This document shows, one piece after another, positions 52,002 through 60,682 of a stretch of DNA of 64,000 nt (position 1 is the stretch's first letter; each line of letters begins with the position of its first letter). The notes beneath the pieces are model-generated. The model did no database searches and was not told the origin of the DNA. It was given only the letters and a program-made list of their open reading frames with translations. The translations under genes and the position numbers were made by a program. This stretch comes from Caldimonas mangrovi (GTDB taxonomy: Bacteria > Pseudomonadota > Gammaproteobacteria > Burkholderiales > Burkholderiaceae_C): positions 62,001-126,000 of the forward strand of contig NZ_JAMKFE010000014.1 in NCBI RefSeq assembly GCF_023721835.1, in the 5' to 3' direction.

Positions 52002-54254
52002 TCAGCCGGCCAGACGCAGGTTGCGCGTCGTGGTGCCGCGCGAGGGATCGCGCGCCAGCGGGGTCAGGGCCTGGGCCAGCCGCTCCAGCCGCACCGGCTT
52101 TTCCAGCACCTGCAGCCCCTTGTCGCGGGCATCGGCCAGACGCTTGTCGGCGGCATCACCGGTCAGCACCAGTGTCAGCGCCTGCGGTTGGCTCTGCCGA
52201 ACGCGCTCCAGCACGTCGAGCCCGCTGTGCGTGGGCAGGCGGTAGTCGGCCAGCACGGCATTCCATGTCTGCAGCGTGTCGTCGATCAGCTGGAAGGCTT
52301 CTTCTGCGCTACCGACCACCGAGACGTGCAGGCCCCACGAACGCAGCAGGTCGGCGGTGCTCTCGGCCACCAGCAGGTCGTCTTCGACCAGCAGTGCGCG
52401 GCCTTCGAAGTGCAGGCTGTCCAGATCGGGAGCGCGGCGCTCGAGCCGGTGTGCGCGCGGCACCGACATGCTGACGGTGGTGCCGACGCCCGGCTCCGAG
52501 TAGAGCTGCACCGGGTGCTGCAGCAACATGCTCATGCGCTTGACGATCGCGAGCCCCAGACCCAGCCCCAGGGACGGGTTGCGCTGCGGATTGCCGAGCT
52601 GGCGGAATTCCTCGAATACCTCTTCCTGCTTGTCGGCGGGAATGCCGGCCCCGGAATCGGCCACCACGATGTCGATGTGATCGACGCAGTCCCGGCAGCT
52701 GACCTTCACCCAGCCGCCGGCCTCGGTGTACTTGACGGCATTGCTGACCAGGTTGCGCGCCATGCGACCGAGCAGCACCGGGTCGCTACGGACCGCGGCG
52801 TGGAAGGGCTCCACGCTCAGGTGCACGCCCTTCTGGCGCGCGGCCGCCGAGAATTCGTCGGCAATGGATTGCAACAGCGATTCGAGCCCGAAGTCCGAGA
52901 CGTTGGGCTTGATCAGCCCGGCATCGAGCTGCGAGACGTCGAGCAGCGCGTTCAGCAGCTCGGCCAGGCTGCCGACCGAGCGCCGCAGGCGCTCGATGGT
53001 GGTGGCGTCGGGGCCCTGGCCGTGGCGCGCGGCGAGCAGCGCGATGTTGAGGTTCATCGCCTGCAGCGGCTGGCGCAGGTCATGGCTGGCGGCCGCCAGG
53101 AAGTGGGTTTTCGACAGGCTGGCCTTGAGCGCCTCGTCGCGCGAGCGGCGCATCTCTTCGTTCGCGGCCGCCAGTTCCTGCTGCCGCGTGTGCAGGTTCT
53201 CGGCCATGCTGTCGAGCGTGGTGCCAAGCAGGCTGAATTCGACGTCCTCGACCTTTGCCAGGCCGGTCCGGGCGGTCAGATCGCCTTCGCTCCAGCGGCC
53301 GGCAGTGGCGGTCAGCATCGACAGCGGGCGGTACAGCTTGCTGCGTGCGACGAACCAGGCGAGGAACAGCCCGAGCCCGACCGCGGCCAGCAGCGTGACA
53401 GCGTCGCGCAGCGCGGCCCGACGCAGCGGCGCCATCACCGCATCGCGAGGCATGGACAACGCGACCGACAACCCGCGGGGGCCGGCGTCGAGCGGCACAT
53501 AGCCCACGATGCGCTCTTCTCCACTGCTGTCGACCCACGAAGCCGCGCCGGGCTGGTGGCGTTCGAGCAGCAGGCTGCGCAGCTGCGGATTGACCGGCTT
53601 GCTGACGCCGTCGCGCTCGGGCAATTCGATGAGCGCGGTCCCCCTGCGGTCGGTCACTGTCAGGCGAGCCCCAGCAGGCAGCGGATTCTCGGCGAGGATG
53701 TCAGCGACCCTTCGCAGCAGAAGCGAAACGATCAGCACGCCCTCGGGCTGCTGCGTATCAGGATCGAGCATGGGGTAGGCGTAGTGCAGCACCGCATCTC
53801 CGGGCACGCGCGCAAACGCGTGCTCGCCGACGACGAAATCACCCGTCTCCAGCGCCTGCTTGAAGTAGGTTCGGTCGGCGATGTTGATGGGTCGGCCACG
53901 CAAGAAGGGCTGCCCGACGCAGTAGACGTTCCCCTTCAGGTCGGCTGCCCCCAGCATGAAAGTGGGCACGCCGCCAAACTGCTGCGCCAGATCGTCGATG
54001 TATGCGTTGCAGCGCTCAACGTCGCTGGGCTGTACAGCCCCGGACGCGTTGACCGCCATCAGCAGCTCGCGGTAGCCCGACGTCAGCTGCTCCAGCTGGC
54101 CGGCCACCAGGGAAGCCCGGCTCTGCACCTCGCGCAGCGCGGCGTCCTCCTGCTGGGAGATCCGCTCGATGCGGTCGACGACCTGGATGCCCACGGCGGG
54201 CGCCAGTGTCACCACGATGAGAACCACCAGGCGGGTGCGCAGTTTCATGTGCAT
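52002..54254 (-). CDS. Hybrid sensor histidine kinase with periplasmic Cache domain and C-terminal receiver
   Basis: A 750-residue membrane protein. TM1 about 8-24, a dCache_1-type periplasmic sensor to about 280 (NIADRTYFKQALETGDFVVG), TM2 about 284-302, HAMP to about 360, HisKA with SHDLRQPLQ (His391), an ATPase domain with N-box NLVSNAVKYT (502-511), DSGAGIP and GLGLGLAI, then a receiver at 617-735 with acidic pair ED and phosphoacceptor Asp670 (LADYRLP). It senses an unknown small molecule. No response regulator gene is adjacent, so the output path is not local. The start may be either of two ATG codons six bases apart. Confidence 0.92.
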   Translation of the reverse strand: MHMKLRTRLVVLIVVTLAPAVGIQVVDRIERISQQEDAALREVQSRASLVAGQLEQLTSGYRELLMAVNASGAVQPSDVERCNAYIDDLAQQFGGVPTFMLGAADLKGNVYCVGQPFLRGRPINIADRTYFKQALETGDFVVGEHAFARVPGDAVLHYAYPMLDPDTQQPEGVLIVSLLLRRVADILAENPLPAGARLTVTDRRGTALIELPERDGVSKPVNPQLRSLLLERHQPGAASWVDSSGEERIVGYVPLDAGPRGLSVALSMPRDAVMAPLRRAALRDAVTLLAAVGLGLFLAWFVARSKLYRPLSMLTATAGRWSEGDLTARTGLAKVEDVEFSLLGTTLDSMAENLHTRQQELAAANEEMRRSRDEALKASLSKTHFLAAASHDLRQPLQAMNLNIALLAARHGQGPDATTIERLRRSVGSLAELLNALLDVSQLDAGLIKPNVSDFGLESLLQSIADEFSAAARQKGVHLSVEPFHAAVRSDPVLLGRMARNLVSNAVKYTEAGGWVKVSCRDCVDHIDIVVADSGAGIPADKQEEVFEEFRQLGNPQRNPSLGLGLGLAIVKRMSMLLQHPVQLYSEPGVGTTVSMSVPRAHRLERRAPDLDSLHFEGRALLVEDDLLVAESTADLLRSWGLHVSVVGSAEEAFQLIDDTLQTWNAVLADYRLPTHSGLDVLERVRQSQPQALTLVLTGDAADKRLADARDKGLQVLEKPVRLERLAQALTPLARDPSRGTTTRNLRLAG

Positions 54255-54395
54255 GTGCAGAAATGCTCATCGCACATGATGAAGCACAAGGCCTCGGAAA
54301 TGAAGGCTGCAGTTTCCGGCAGTTGCGGCGAGCCGCCAGATGGGCTCAGCGACGCTTGCGAATCGCGCCACGCTCGGCTCGCCGGACTGTCACGC

Positions 54396-54857
54396 TCAGT
54401 AGCAGTAGCCCGTCTTGACGGCAGGTGCCGCGCCCGCCTCGCCGCTGGCCGCCGCTTCGAGCGGCTCACCGAACTCGCGCTCGTAGAGCTCGCGCATTAC
54501 CCATTCCGCGGTGTCGTGCTGCTCTTCGGTATAGCCGGCATCGCCGAGCGTCGGGTTGTGGTGCATGAAGCCACCGAACACCGCCTGGCAATCCTCGGCG
54601 TACTTGCGGGTGTCGAGGATGTGGGCGTGCCAGAAGACGTCGACGTCTTCGGTCGGCGACATCTGCACGCCGGGGTACTTCGCCCGCAGCGTCAGGTAGC
54701 GGCGATACCCCAGCTCGGCGCGCTCGGCACGCTCGGCGGACCAGCGGTAGTCGCCCTTCTCGTGCATGAGGCGGCGCTTGATCGAATCCAGGTCGAGTGT
54801 GTCGATGGCATCGAACACCCGGCTCAGGGAGGACTTCTTCTGAAGTTGCAGTTCCAT
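54396..54857 (-). CDS. GRDP-like (glycine-rich domain-containing protein-like) protein
   Basis: A 153-residue soluble protein. The block TEDVDVFWHAHILDTRKYAE (70-89) followed by DC is the hallmark of the PF07173 family best known from plant glycine-rich-domain proteins; bacterial members are small and uncharacterized. The N-terminus has LDLDSIKRRLMHEKG and the C-terminus ends AVKTGYCY. GGAG lies about 9 nt before the ATG. It stands alone between the hybrid kinase gene and a gene-free stretch. Function is unknown. Confidence 0.72.
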   Translation of the reverse strand: MELQLQKKSSLSRVFDAIDTLDLDSIKRRLMHEKGDYRWSAERAERAELGYRRYLTLRAKYPGVQMSPTEDVDVFWHAHILDTRKYAEDCQAVFGGFMHHNPTLGDAGYTEEQHDTAEWVMRELYEREFGEPLEAAASGEAGAAPAVKTGYCY

Positions 54858-55206
54858 GATGTTTGGCTCCTGAGAGGGTAGGGATCGCGGGGCCCGGAGT
54901 GGGACCAGTCGAGAGAGGACCCGCACTCAAACTTTGTTCCAGTCGCAAGCCGCTGTCGGTAACAGAGGGTGTCCTGCCTCACGGGAAATGGGCCGATGTC
55001 CGGCATGCGTCCAGTTTTCACAGCAAACTCCGGGCCCGCCAGCCCCTGGAAACGGGTGCTGCAGGCTCATGGCATGCGGCCCAGACCGGAAGTGATCCCA
55101 CGCATCCTGCGATCCGGCGCGAAAGCCGACTGACAGTCGCCGCTGCTAGCATCGGTCCGCGCCTCTTGAAAACCCGGGGTACCGACCCCGTATTGCCCTG
55201 CCCGTC
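54858..55206. other. Gene-free stretch between divergent genes
   Basis: 349 bp between the GRDP-like gene and the AbrB-family gene. It should hold promoters for both divergent genes. I see no convincing ORF, RNA gene or strong palindrome; composition is less GC-rich around 54920-55020 (AAACTTTGTTCC, TTTTCACAGCAAACTC), which is a likely promoter zone. Confidence 0.4.
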
Positions 55207-56280
55207 GTGTTGTTTTCCTCCTCCCGGTTGCGCCTGACGCGCGTCGCCGCGACGCTGGCCCTCGCCACGGCCGCCGCCTGGTTGTTCCAGGTCCTGGGTA
55301 CCCCGCTGCCGTGGATGATCGGCCCGCTGCTCGCCACCGCCGCCGGCATGATGGCCGGTGCTCCACTGGCCGCCGCCGCACCGCTGCGCAACGCAGGTCA
55401 ATGGGCCATCGGTACCGCGCTGGGCCTGTACTTCACGCCGCAGGTGGTCGGCACGGTCGCCAGCCACTGGGTCGCCATCGCCGTCGGCATCGCGTGGGCG
55501 CTGGCCATCGGCAGCGCCTTCGGCCTCTTCCTCGCGCGCAGCAACCGGCACATTCCCGGGCTGGACCGGGCGACCACCTATTTCGCCAGCGCTGTCGGTG
55601 GAGCTTCCGAGATGGCGGTGCTGGCGGAGCGGCATGGGGGCCGCATCGACCTCGTCGCGTCGGCCCATAGCGTGCGCATCCTGCTGGTCGTGTTGATCAT
55701 TCCATTCGGCTTCCAGTTCACCGGCATTCATGGACTGGACCCCTTCGTGCCGGGTCCCCGCCACGTCGACACGGGCGGCCTGCTGGTGCTGGTCGCGCTG
55801 ACGGCGGCAGCTTCGCTGCTGCTGCAGCGTCTGGACAAGCCCAACCCGTGGGTGCTGGGCTCGCTCGCGGCGGCTGCGACGCTGACGGCCAGCGGCATCG
55901 AGCTGTCGGCACTGCCGCAGTGGATGACCAACCTCGGGCAGCTGTTCATCGGCGTCGCGCTCGGCTCGCGTTTCACGCCAGCCTTCCTGCACACCGCGCC
56001 GCGCTGGTTGTTCACGGTGGCGGCCGGAACAGTGGCGATGATCGCTGCCAGCGGCGCATTCGCGCTGCTGCTCGCCCAGTGGACCGACGTGCACCCGGCG
56101 ACCTTGATGCTCGGCACCTCGCCCGGCGGCATCGCGGAAATGTGCATCACGGCCAAGGCCCTGCAGCTGGGCGTGCCCATCGTCACCGCCTTCCACGTCA
56201 CGCGCATGGCGGCGGTGGTGCTGCTGGCGGGGCCTCTGTTTCGCTGGTCGCAGCGGCGAGCCGGCGCGGCGACGTCCTGA
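55207..56280 (+). CDS. AbrB-family (PF05145) membrane protein
   Basis: A 357-residue inner-membrane protein with about ten transmembrane segments in two repeats. LGTPLPWMIGPLLATAAGMM, YFASAVGGASEMAVLAERHG and the second-repeat LMLGTSPGGIAEMCITAKAL are diagnostic. The family is often called AbrB or ammonia monooxygenase-like; it is a membrane transporter-like protein, not the DNA-binding AbrB. Substrate is unknown. The GTG start is used because no ATG lies near. Confidence 0.88.
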   Translation: MLFSSSRLRLTRVAATLALATAAAWLFQVLGTPLPWMIGPLLATAAGMMAGAPLAAAAPLRNAGQWAIGTALGLYFTPQVVGTVASHWVAIAVGIAWALAIGSAFGLFLARSNRHIPGLDRATTYFASAVGGASEMAVLAERHGGRIDLVASAHSVRILLVVLIIPFGFQFTGIHGLDPFVPGPRHVDTGGLLVLVALTAAASLLLQRLDKPNPWVLGSLAAAATLTASGIELSALPQWMTNLGQLFIGVALGSRFTPAFLHTAPRWLFTVAAGTVAMIAASGAFALLLAQWTDVHPATLMLGTSPGGIAEMCITAKALQLGVPIVTAFHVTRMAAVVLLAGPLFRWSQRRAGAATS

Positions 56281-56285
56281 GCCGA

Positions 56286-56885
56286 CTACCGGCGTATGCG
56301 CGCCTGGAACAGCTCGCGGATGGACACCTCTCGCGGCCCCGGGATCAGCTCGCAGGCTTCGCCCGCCTCGATGCGGCCCGGCTCGCGCACCGCCAGGTAG
56401 AAGCCGCAGTAGCCCGACTGGACCATCAGCTTGCTGGCGTGCCTGAAACCCATGGCGGCATCGAACTTGAAACACGGCTGACGCGGCGCACTGACGGCCA
56501 GCGCGCAGTGCGCAAAGCGCAGCACGTCGCCGACCCACACCTGCGACTCCAGCAGGCCCAGCAGCGTCAGGTTCTCGCCGAAACTGCCCGGCGGCAGCGA
56601 CGCGGCCGGGTCGGCCGCCCAGGGCTGGGCCTTGGCCTGGGCCCGCACGGTGGCCCAGAACGCATAGTGCTCGTGGGGGTAGCCGTAGACCGCCTTCTCG
56701 AGCCCGCCGTGGACGCTCAGGTCGGCCTGCTCGTCGCCCGCCAGCCCCAACGCGCGCACCTGAACCGGCCCGGCGACCGGCTGCTTGCCGTAGCCGGTCG
56801 CCACCTGGCGCCCGTGGATCTCGACCTCGCGCACCCGGCCGGCATTGACGGCCACCACACGCGGTGTCACGCCGGTACCGCTCAT
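56286..56885 (-). CDS. MOSC-domain protein (YiiM-like)
   Basis: A 199-residue protein with the MOSC fold: LGLAGDEQADLSVHGGLEKA, YPHEHYAFW, GSFGENLTL and PRQPCFKF with the conserved Cys. MOSC proteins bind or transfer sulfur and molybdenum cofactor; YiiM reduces N-hydroxylated bases in a Moco-dependent way. Its ATG overlaps the stop of the tungstate/molybdate receptor gene upstream (4 nt), which supports a molybdenum or tungsten link. Confidence 0.87.
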   Translation of the reverse strand: MSGTGVTPRVVAVNAGRVREVEIHGRQVATGYGKQPVAGPVQVRALGLAGDEQADLSVHGGLEKAVYGYPHEHYAFWATVRAQAKAQPWAADPAASLPPGSFGENLTLLGLLESQVWVGDVLRFAHCALAVSAPRQPCFKFDAAMGFRHASKLMVQSGYCGFYLAVREPGRIEAGEACELIPGPREVSIRELFQARIRR

Positions 56886-57706
56886 GCGGCGCGCGACCGG
56901 AACCCGCCCGGAGCGCGGTTGACCGCGCGGCGCCCGGTCGGGCCGGTCAGCCAGTTGAGGAACAGCTTGGCCGCCGGGTGGTTGCTGCGGAACGACCGCA
57001 TTGCGTGATAGGAGTCCGCCAGGCGCGGGTCGCCTTGCACCAGCACGCCCAGCGGTCCGCGCTGGCGCGAGGCCGACCAGGTGCCACGATCGACCAGCAC
57101 GTAGGCCCCCTGCGCAGCCGCCTGCGCCAGCGCTTCTCCCATGCCGCCGCCCGACTTCAGGAACCACCCACCCTGCGGCACGACCCCGGCCGCCTTGAAC
57201 AGCGCCGCCTCTTTCAGCTGTGCGCCGGAACGGTCGACCGAAGAGACGTAGCGGGCCCGACCCTGCGCACCGGCCGACGCGATGAGCGCCAATGCGGCGG
57301 CGGCGTCGGCAGAGCCGGCAAGGCCCAGCGCATCCTTGCCCCGGTCCTTGCCCTGGGACACCACCGGGCCGGCGAGGACGAAGTCGTTGGCCGCGACCAA
57401 CCGCCTGTCGTGCAGCAACCCCTGCTGCACGAGCCCCGCTTCGATCTCGGGCGCGTGCGTGAGGGCGACGTCCAGCTCGCCCCGCTCCAGCAGATCGAGC
57501 AGCTTGCCGCTCGCCCCGGGGACGACCTCGATCGCCAAGCCGGTGTCGCGGGCCAACGCTCGCTGGATGTGGCGCGCAAAGCCGCTGTCGAACAAGGCCG
57601 TCGCCACGCCGACGAGCAGCAGCTCCTTCTGGGGGCGCCGTTGTTGAGCCGCCGACGGCGCGGTGCCGGCGGCGAGAAGCGAGGCGAGGAAAAAACGGCG
57701 AAGCAC
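56882..57706 (-). CDS. Tungstate/molybdate receptor-like protein (TupA family)
   Basis: A 274-residue exported protein with signal peptide (LLAAGTAPSAAQ). LLLVGVATALFDSGFARHIQ, GLAIEVVPGASGKLLDLLER and ELDVALTHAPEIEAGLVQQG are TupA-like, as is the late AYVLVDRGTWSASRQRG. It would bind tungstate or molybdate for an ABC importer; TupB and TupC genes are not next to it. The overlap with a MOSC gene supports a metal-oxyanion role. It is divergent from the DUF1772-like gene. Confidence 0.82.
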   Translation of the reverse strand: MLRRFFLASLLAAGTAPSAAQQRRPQKELLLVGVATALFDSGFARHIQRALARDTGLAIEVVPGASGKLLDLLERGELDVALTHAPEIEAGLVQQGLLHDRRLVAANDFVLAGPVVSQGKDRGKDALGLAGSADAAAALALIASAGAQGRARYVSSVDRSGAQLKEAALFKAAGVVPQGGWFLKSGGGMGEALAQAAAQGAYVLVDRGTWSASRQRGPLGVLVQGDPRLADSYHAMRSFRSNHPAAKLFLNWLTGPTGRRAVNRAPGGFRSRAA

Positions 57707-57828
57707 GGCTTGAAGGTCGGCAGGCAGGCCAAGACGGCGTCGCCATCTTACCGACGACGCCGCCGACCGCTGGACCGGTACGCGTCTTGCCGCACGAACC
57801 GCAGCGCAACCGAGAAATAGGCCGCAAG

Positions 57829-58302
57829 ATGCTGCTGATCTGGCTCCGCATGGCCGCGATGCTGCTGACGGTCCTGGGCCTCGGCGCCTCGTTGGCGCAC
57901 TTGTACGAACTGCCAGCCAAACTGTCGATCGACGGCGCGCTGTGGCTCACCCTGCTGCAGCAGTTGTACCCGCCGCTGTTCGGCCCGTTGGCCGGCACGG
58001 CGGAAGGCGCGTCGGTCGCCGCTGCGCTGCTGCTGTGCCTGCTGCTGCGCCGCCGGCCAGCCGCACTGCGCTGGACCGCCGCGGCGGCGCTGTGTCTGGT
58101 GGCCGCCCACGCGGTGTTCTGGCTGCTGGTGGCGCCGGTGAACACCGCCTTGCTGCCGCTCACTCCACCCACCCTGCCGCCCGACTGGGAGGCCCTGCGC
58201 ATGCAATGGGAGCTGTCCCACGCTGCGCGAGCGGCGTTGCAGCTCGCCGGCCTGCTGCTGCTCTGGTGGTCGGTGCTGCGCGAAACCCTGGCGCAATCCT
58301 GA
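57829..58302 (+). CDS. DUF1772-like membrane protein
   Basis: A 157-residue membrane protein with four hydrophobic segments. The block VFWLLVAPVNTALLPL followed by LPPDWEALRMQWELSHAARA is the DUF1772/anthrone-oxygenase-like signature, with the WExxHAxR end. Activity is unknown. The ATG at 57829 is preferred over a TTG 42 bases upstream, as it places the first helix at the N-terminus, but the ribosome site is weak. Confidence 0.7.
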   Translation: MLLIWLRMAAMLLTVLGLGASLAHLYELPAKLSIDGALWLTLLQQLYPPLFGPLAGTAEGASVAAALLLCLLLRRRPAALRWTAAAALCLVAAHAVFWLLVAPVNTALLPLTPPTLPPDWEALRMQWELSHAARAALQLAGLLLLWWSVLRETLAQS

Positions 58303-58638
58303 GGCGACGTGCGGCCGGGAGGCCGGCTGTCGGCGCATGCAGTCATTCCCGATACGCATAACCCGCAGGACCACGGAGGTTACCTCGCGATTACACTGAC
58401 CGGTGGCTGTCCCTTCCGGCGCCCGGCTCCTGCCCATCCGGCTCCGGAGCCCCGCCCCGCCTGCGCACGACGCTTGCTTATCCGGGTCCATGGCAGCCCG
58501 GCACCCCCAGTCGCTGGGGTAACCCGCCGTAACTCGCTCACTGGCGCGGCATCCGGAAAGCCGCGTGCTGCTCGGTGCGCCCACGACCCCTGCAGTCGGC
58601 TTTCCGAATTCCGTGTTTTCAATGTTTGGAGAGTTCTG
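58303..58638. other. Long leader region of the PEP carboxykinase gene
   Basis: 336 bp with no convincing ORF. It contains a hairpin CCCCAG-TCG-CTGGGG (58505-58519) and distant inverted repeats CGGAAAGCC (58554-58562) and GGCTTTCCG (58598-58606). An A/T-rich patch (TTTTCAATGTTTGGAGAG) directly precedes the start and holds the ribosome site. It may be a structured 5' leader and promoter region; no known riboswitch was recognised. Confidence 0.4.
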
Positions 58639-60498
58639 ATGAACCAGCCTGTCATGCAGGGGCTGCAGCTGAATGCGCCCATCTACGTGAAAAACGCCAA
58701 GTTGCTGGCCTGGGTCGCCGAGATCGCGGCCTTGACGCAACCCGAACGCATCCACTGGTGCGACGGCAGCCAGGAAGAATACGACCGGCTGTGCCAGCAG
58801 CTCGTCGAAGCCGGCACCTTCCGCAGGCTCAACGAAGCCAAGCGTCCGAACAGCTACCTCGCCTGGAGCGACCCGAGCGATGTCGCCCGCGTGGAGGACC
58901 GCACCTTCATCTGCACCGAGCACAAGGAAGACGCCGGCCCGACCAACAACTGGATGGCGCCCGCCGAGATGCGCGCGACGCTGCAAACGGGCGAAAACGC
59001 ACTGTTCAAGGGCGCGATGCGTGGGCGCACGATGTATGTGGTGCCGTTCTCGATGGGCCCGCTGGGTTCGCCGATCGCGCACGTCGGCGTCGAGTTGTCC
59101 GACAGCCCCTACGTCGCCGTCAACATGCGCATCATGACCCGCATGGGGCGCGCCGTGTACGACGTGCTGGGCGTCGAGGGTGAATTCGTGCCCTGCGTGC
59201 ACACGGTCGGCGCACCGCTGCAACCGGGCGAAAACGATGTCGCCTGGCCCTGCAACAAGACCAAGTACATCGTCCATTACCCCTCGACCCGCGAGATCTG
59301 GAGCTACGGCTCCGGCTACGGCGGCAACGCGCTGCTGGGCAAGAAGTGCTTCGCGCTGCGCATCGCCTCGACCATGGGCCGCGACCAGGGCTGGCTGGCC
59401 GAGCACATGCTGATCCTCGGCGTCAGCTCGCCCGAGGGCAAGAAGTACCACGTCGCCGCGGCTTTCCCCAGCGCCTGCGGCAAGACCAACTTCGCGATGC
59501 TGATCCCGCCGGCCGGCTTCGAAGGCTGGAAGGTCACCACCATCGGCGACGACATCGCCTGGATCAAGCCCGGCCGCGACGGTCGCCTGTATGCGATCAA
59601 CCCCGAAGCGGGCTATTTCGGCGTCGCCCCGGGCACCAACACGCTGACCAACCCGAACTGCATGGCCTCGCTGGACCGTGATGTCATCTTCACGAACGTC
59701 GCACTGACCGACGACGGCGACGTCTGGTGGGAAGGCCTGAGCGAGGCGCCGGCCCATTGCATCGACTGGCAGGGCCAGGACTGGACGCCCGCGACCGCGA
59801 AGGAAACCGGCCGCAAGGCCGCCCACCCGAACGCCCGCTTCACGGTGGCCGCCGCCAACAACCCGGCACTCGACGATGCCTGGGACGATCCCAAGGGCGT
59901 CGCGATCGACGCTTTCATCTTCGGTGGCCGCCGTTCCACCACGGTACCGCTCGTGACCGAGGCCCGCAACTGGACCGAAGGCGTCTACATGGCCGCCACG
60001 ATGGGCTCGGAAACCACCGCCGCCGCCGCTGGTCAGCAGGGCGTGGTGCGCCGCGACCCGTTCGCGATGCTGCCCTTCATGGGCTACCACATGGCCGACT
60101 ACTTCCAGCACTGGCTCGAGCTCGGCAAGAAGCTCGACGCCAGCGGCGCGAAGCTGCCCAAGATCTATTGCGTCAACTGGTTCCGCAAGGGCGACGACGG
60201 CAAGTTCGTCTGGCCCGGCTACGGCGAGAACATGCGTGTGCTGAAGTGGATGCTCGACCGGGTGGAAGGCCGCGGCGCAGGCAGCGAGCACATCTTCGGC
60301 GTCTCGCCGCGCTACGAAGACCTCGAGTGGAGCGGCCTCGACTTCAGCCAGCACAAGTACCAGGCCGTCACCAGCGTCGACCCCGCCGCTTGGCAGCAGG
60401 AGCTGCGTCTGCACGACGACCTGTTCCGCCAGCTCGGCACGCGAGTGCCGCAAGCGCTGCAGGAGGTCAAGCGCCTGTTCGAAGCCCGCGTGGGCTGA
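58639..60498 (+). CDS. pckG: Phosphoenolpyruvate carboxykinase (GTP)
   Basis: A 619-residue enzyme of the GTP-type family. [54 protein letters not shown], the P-loop FPSACGKTN (276-284) and the metal/GTP region TIGDDIAWI are all present. It converts oxaloacetate and GTP to PEP, CO2 and GDP, the first committed gluconeogenic step during growth on acids and amino acids, matching the acid-catabolic genes nearby. GGAGAG lies 7 nt upstream. A good terminator follows 17 bp after the stop. Confidence 0.95.
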   Translation: MNQPVMQGLQLNAPIYVKNAKLLAWVAEIAALTQPERIHWCDGSQEEYDRLCQQLVEAGTFRRLNEAKRPNSYLAWSDPSDVARVEDRTFICTEHKEDAGPTNNWMAPAEMRATLQTGENALFKGAMRGRTMYVVPFSMGPLGSPIAHVGVELSDSPYVAVNMRIMTRMGRAVYDVLGVEGEFVPCVHTVGAPLQPGENDVAWPCNKTKYIVHYPSTREIWSYGSGYGGNALLGKKCFALRIASTMGRDQGWLAEHMLILGVSSPEGKKYHVAAAFPSACGKTNFAMLIPPAGFEGWKVTTIGDDIAWIKPGRDGRLYAINPEAGYFGVAPGTNTLTNPNCMASLDRDVIFTNVALTDDGDVWWEGLSEAPAHCIDWQGQDWTPATAKETGRKAAHPNARFTVAAANNPALDDAWDDPKGVAIDAFIFGGRRSTTVPLVTEARNWTEGVYMAATMGSETTAAAAGQQGVVRRDPFAMLPFMGYHMADYFQHWLELGKKLDASGAKLPKIYCVNWFRKGDDGKFVWPGYGENMRVLKWMLDRVEGRGAGSEHIFGVSPRYEDLEWSGLDFSQHKYQAVTSVDPAAWQQELRLHDDLFRQLGTRVPQALQEVKRLFEARVG

Positions 60499-60514
60499 AC
60501 ACCGGCCGCACCGG

Positions 60515-60539
60515 AAAAGGCACCTTCGGGTGCCTTTTT
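60515..60539 (+). terminator. Rho-independent terminator of pckG
   Basis: GGCACC-TTCG-GGTGCC stem-loop (60519-60534) with AAAA before and TTTTT after (60535-60539). The stable TTCG tetraloop and the T-run directly after the pckG stop make this a strong call; it can work in both directions. Confidence 0.9.
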
Positions 60540-60682
60540 CACGCCCGCGGCAGGCGTGCCGTGGAAGGACTTCACTTGTCAGCAGCTGTGTCCGCCCGTT
60601 GTGAGCATTTACTCCACCCGATAGCATCCCTGCACCCAGGAGCCGACTCAACGCTCCGGGACACTCCGTGGAGGGACGCCCG

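Noticed and set aside
55207-56280. AbrB transition-state DNA-binding regulator
   Set aside because: The sequence is a multi-helix membrane protein of PF05145; the shared name is misleading.
57748-60651. Very long minus-strand open frame (967 codons) opposite PEP carboxykinase
   Set aside because: Antisense shadow of pckG and its leader; composition is His/Arg/Gln-rich and no motif is present.
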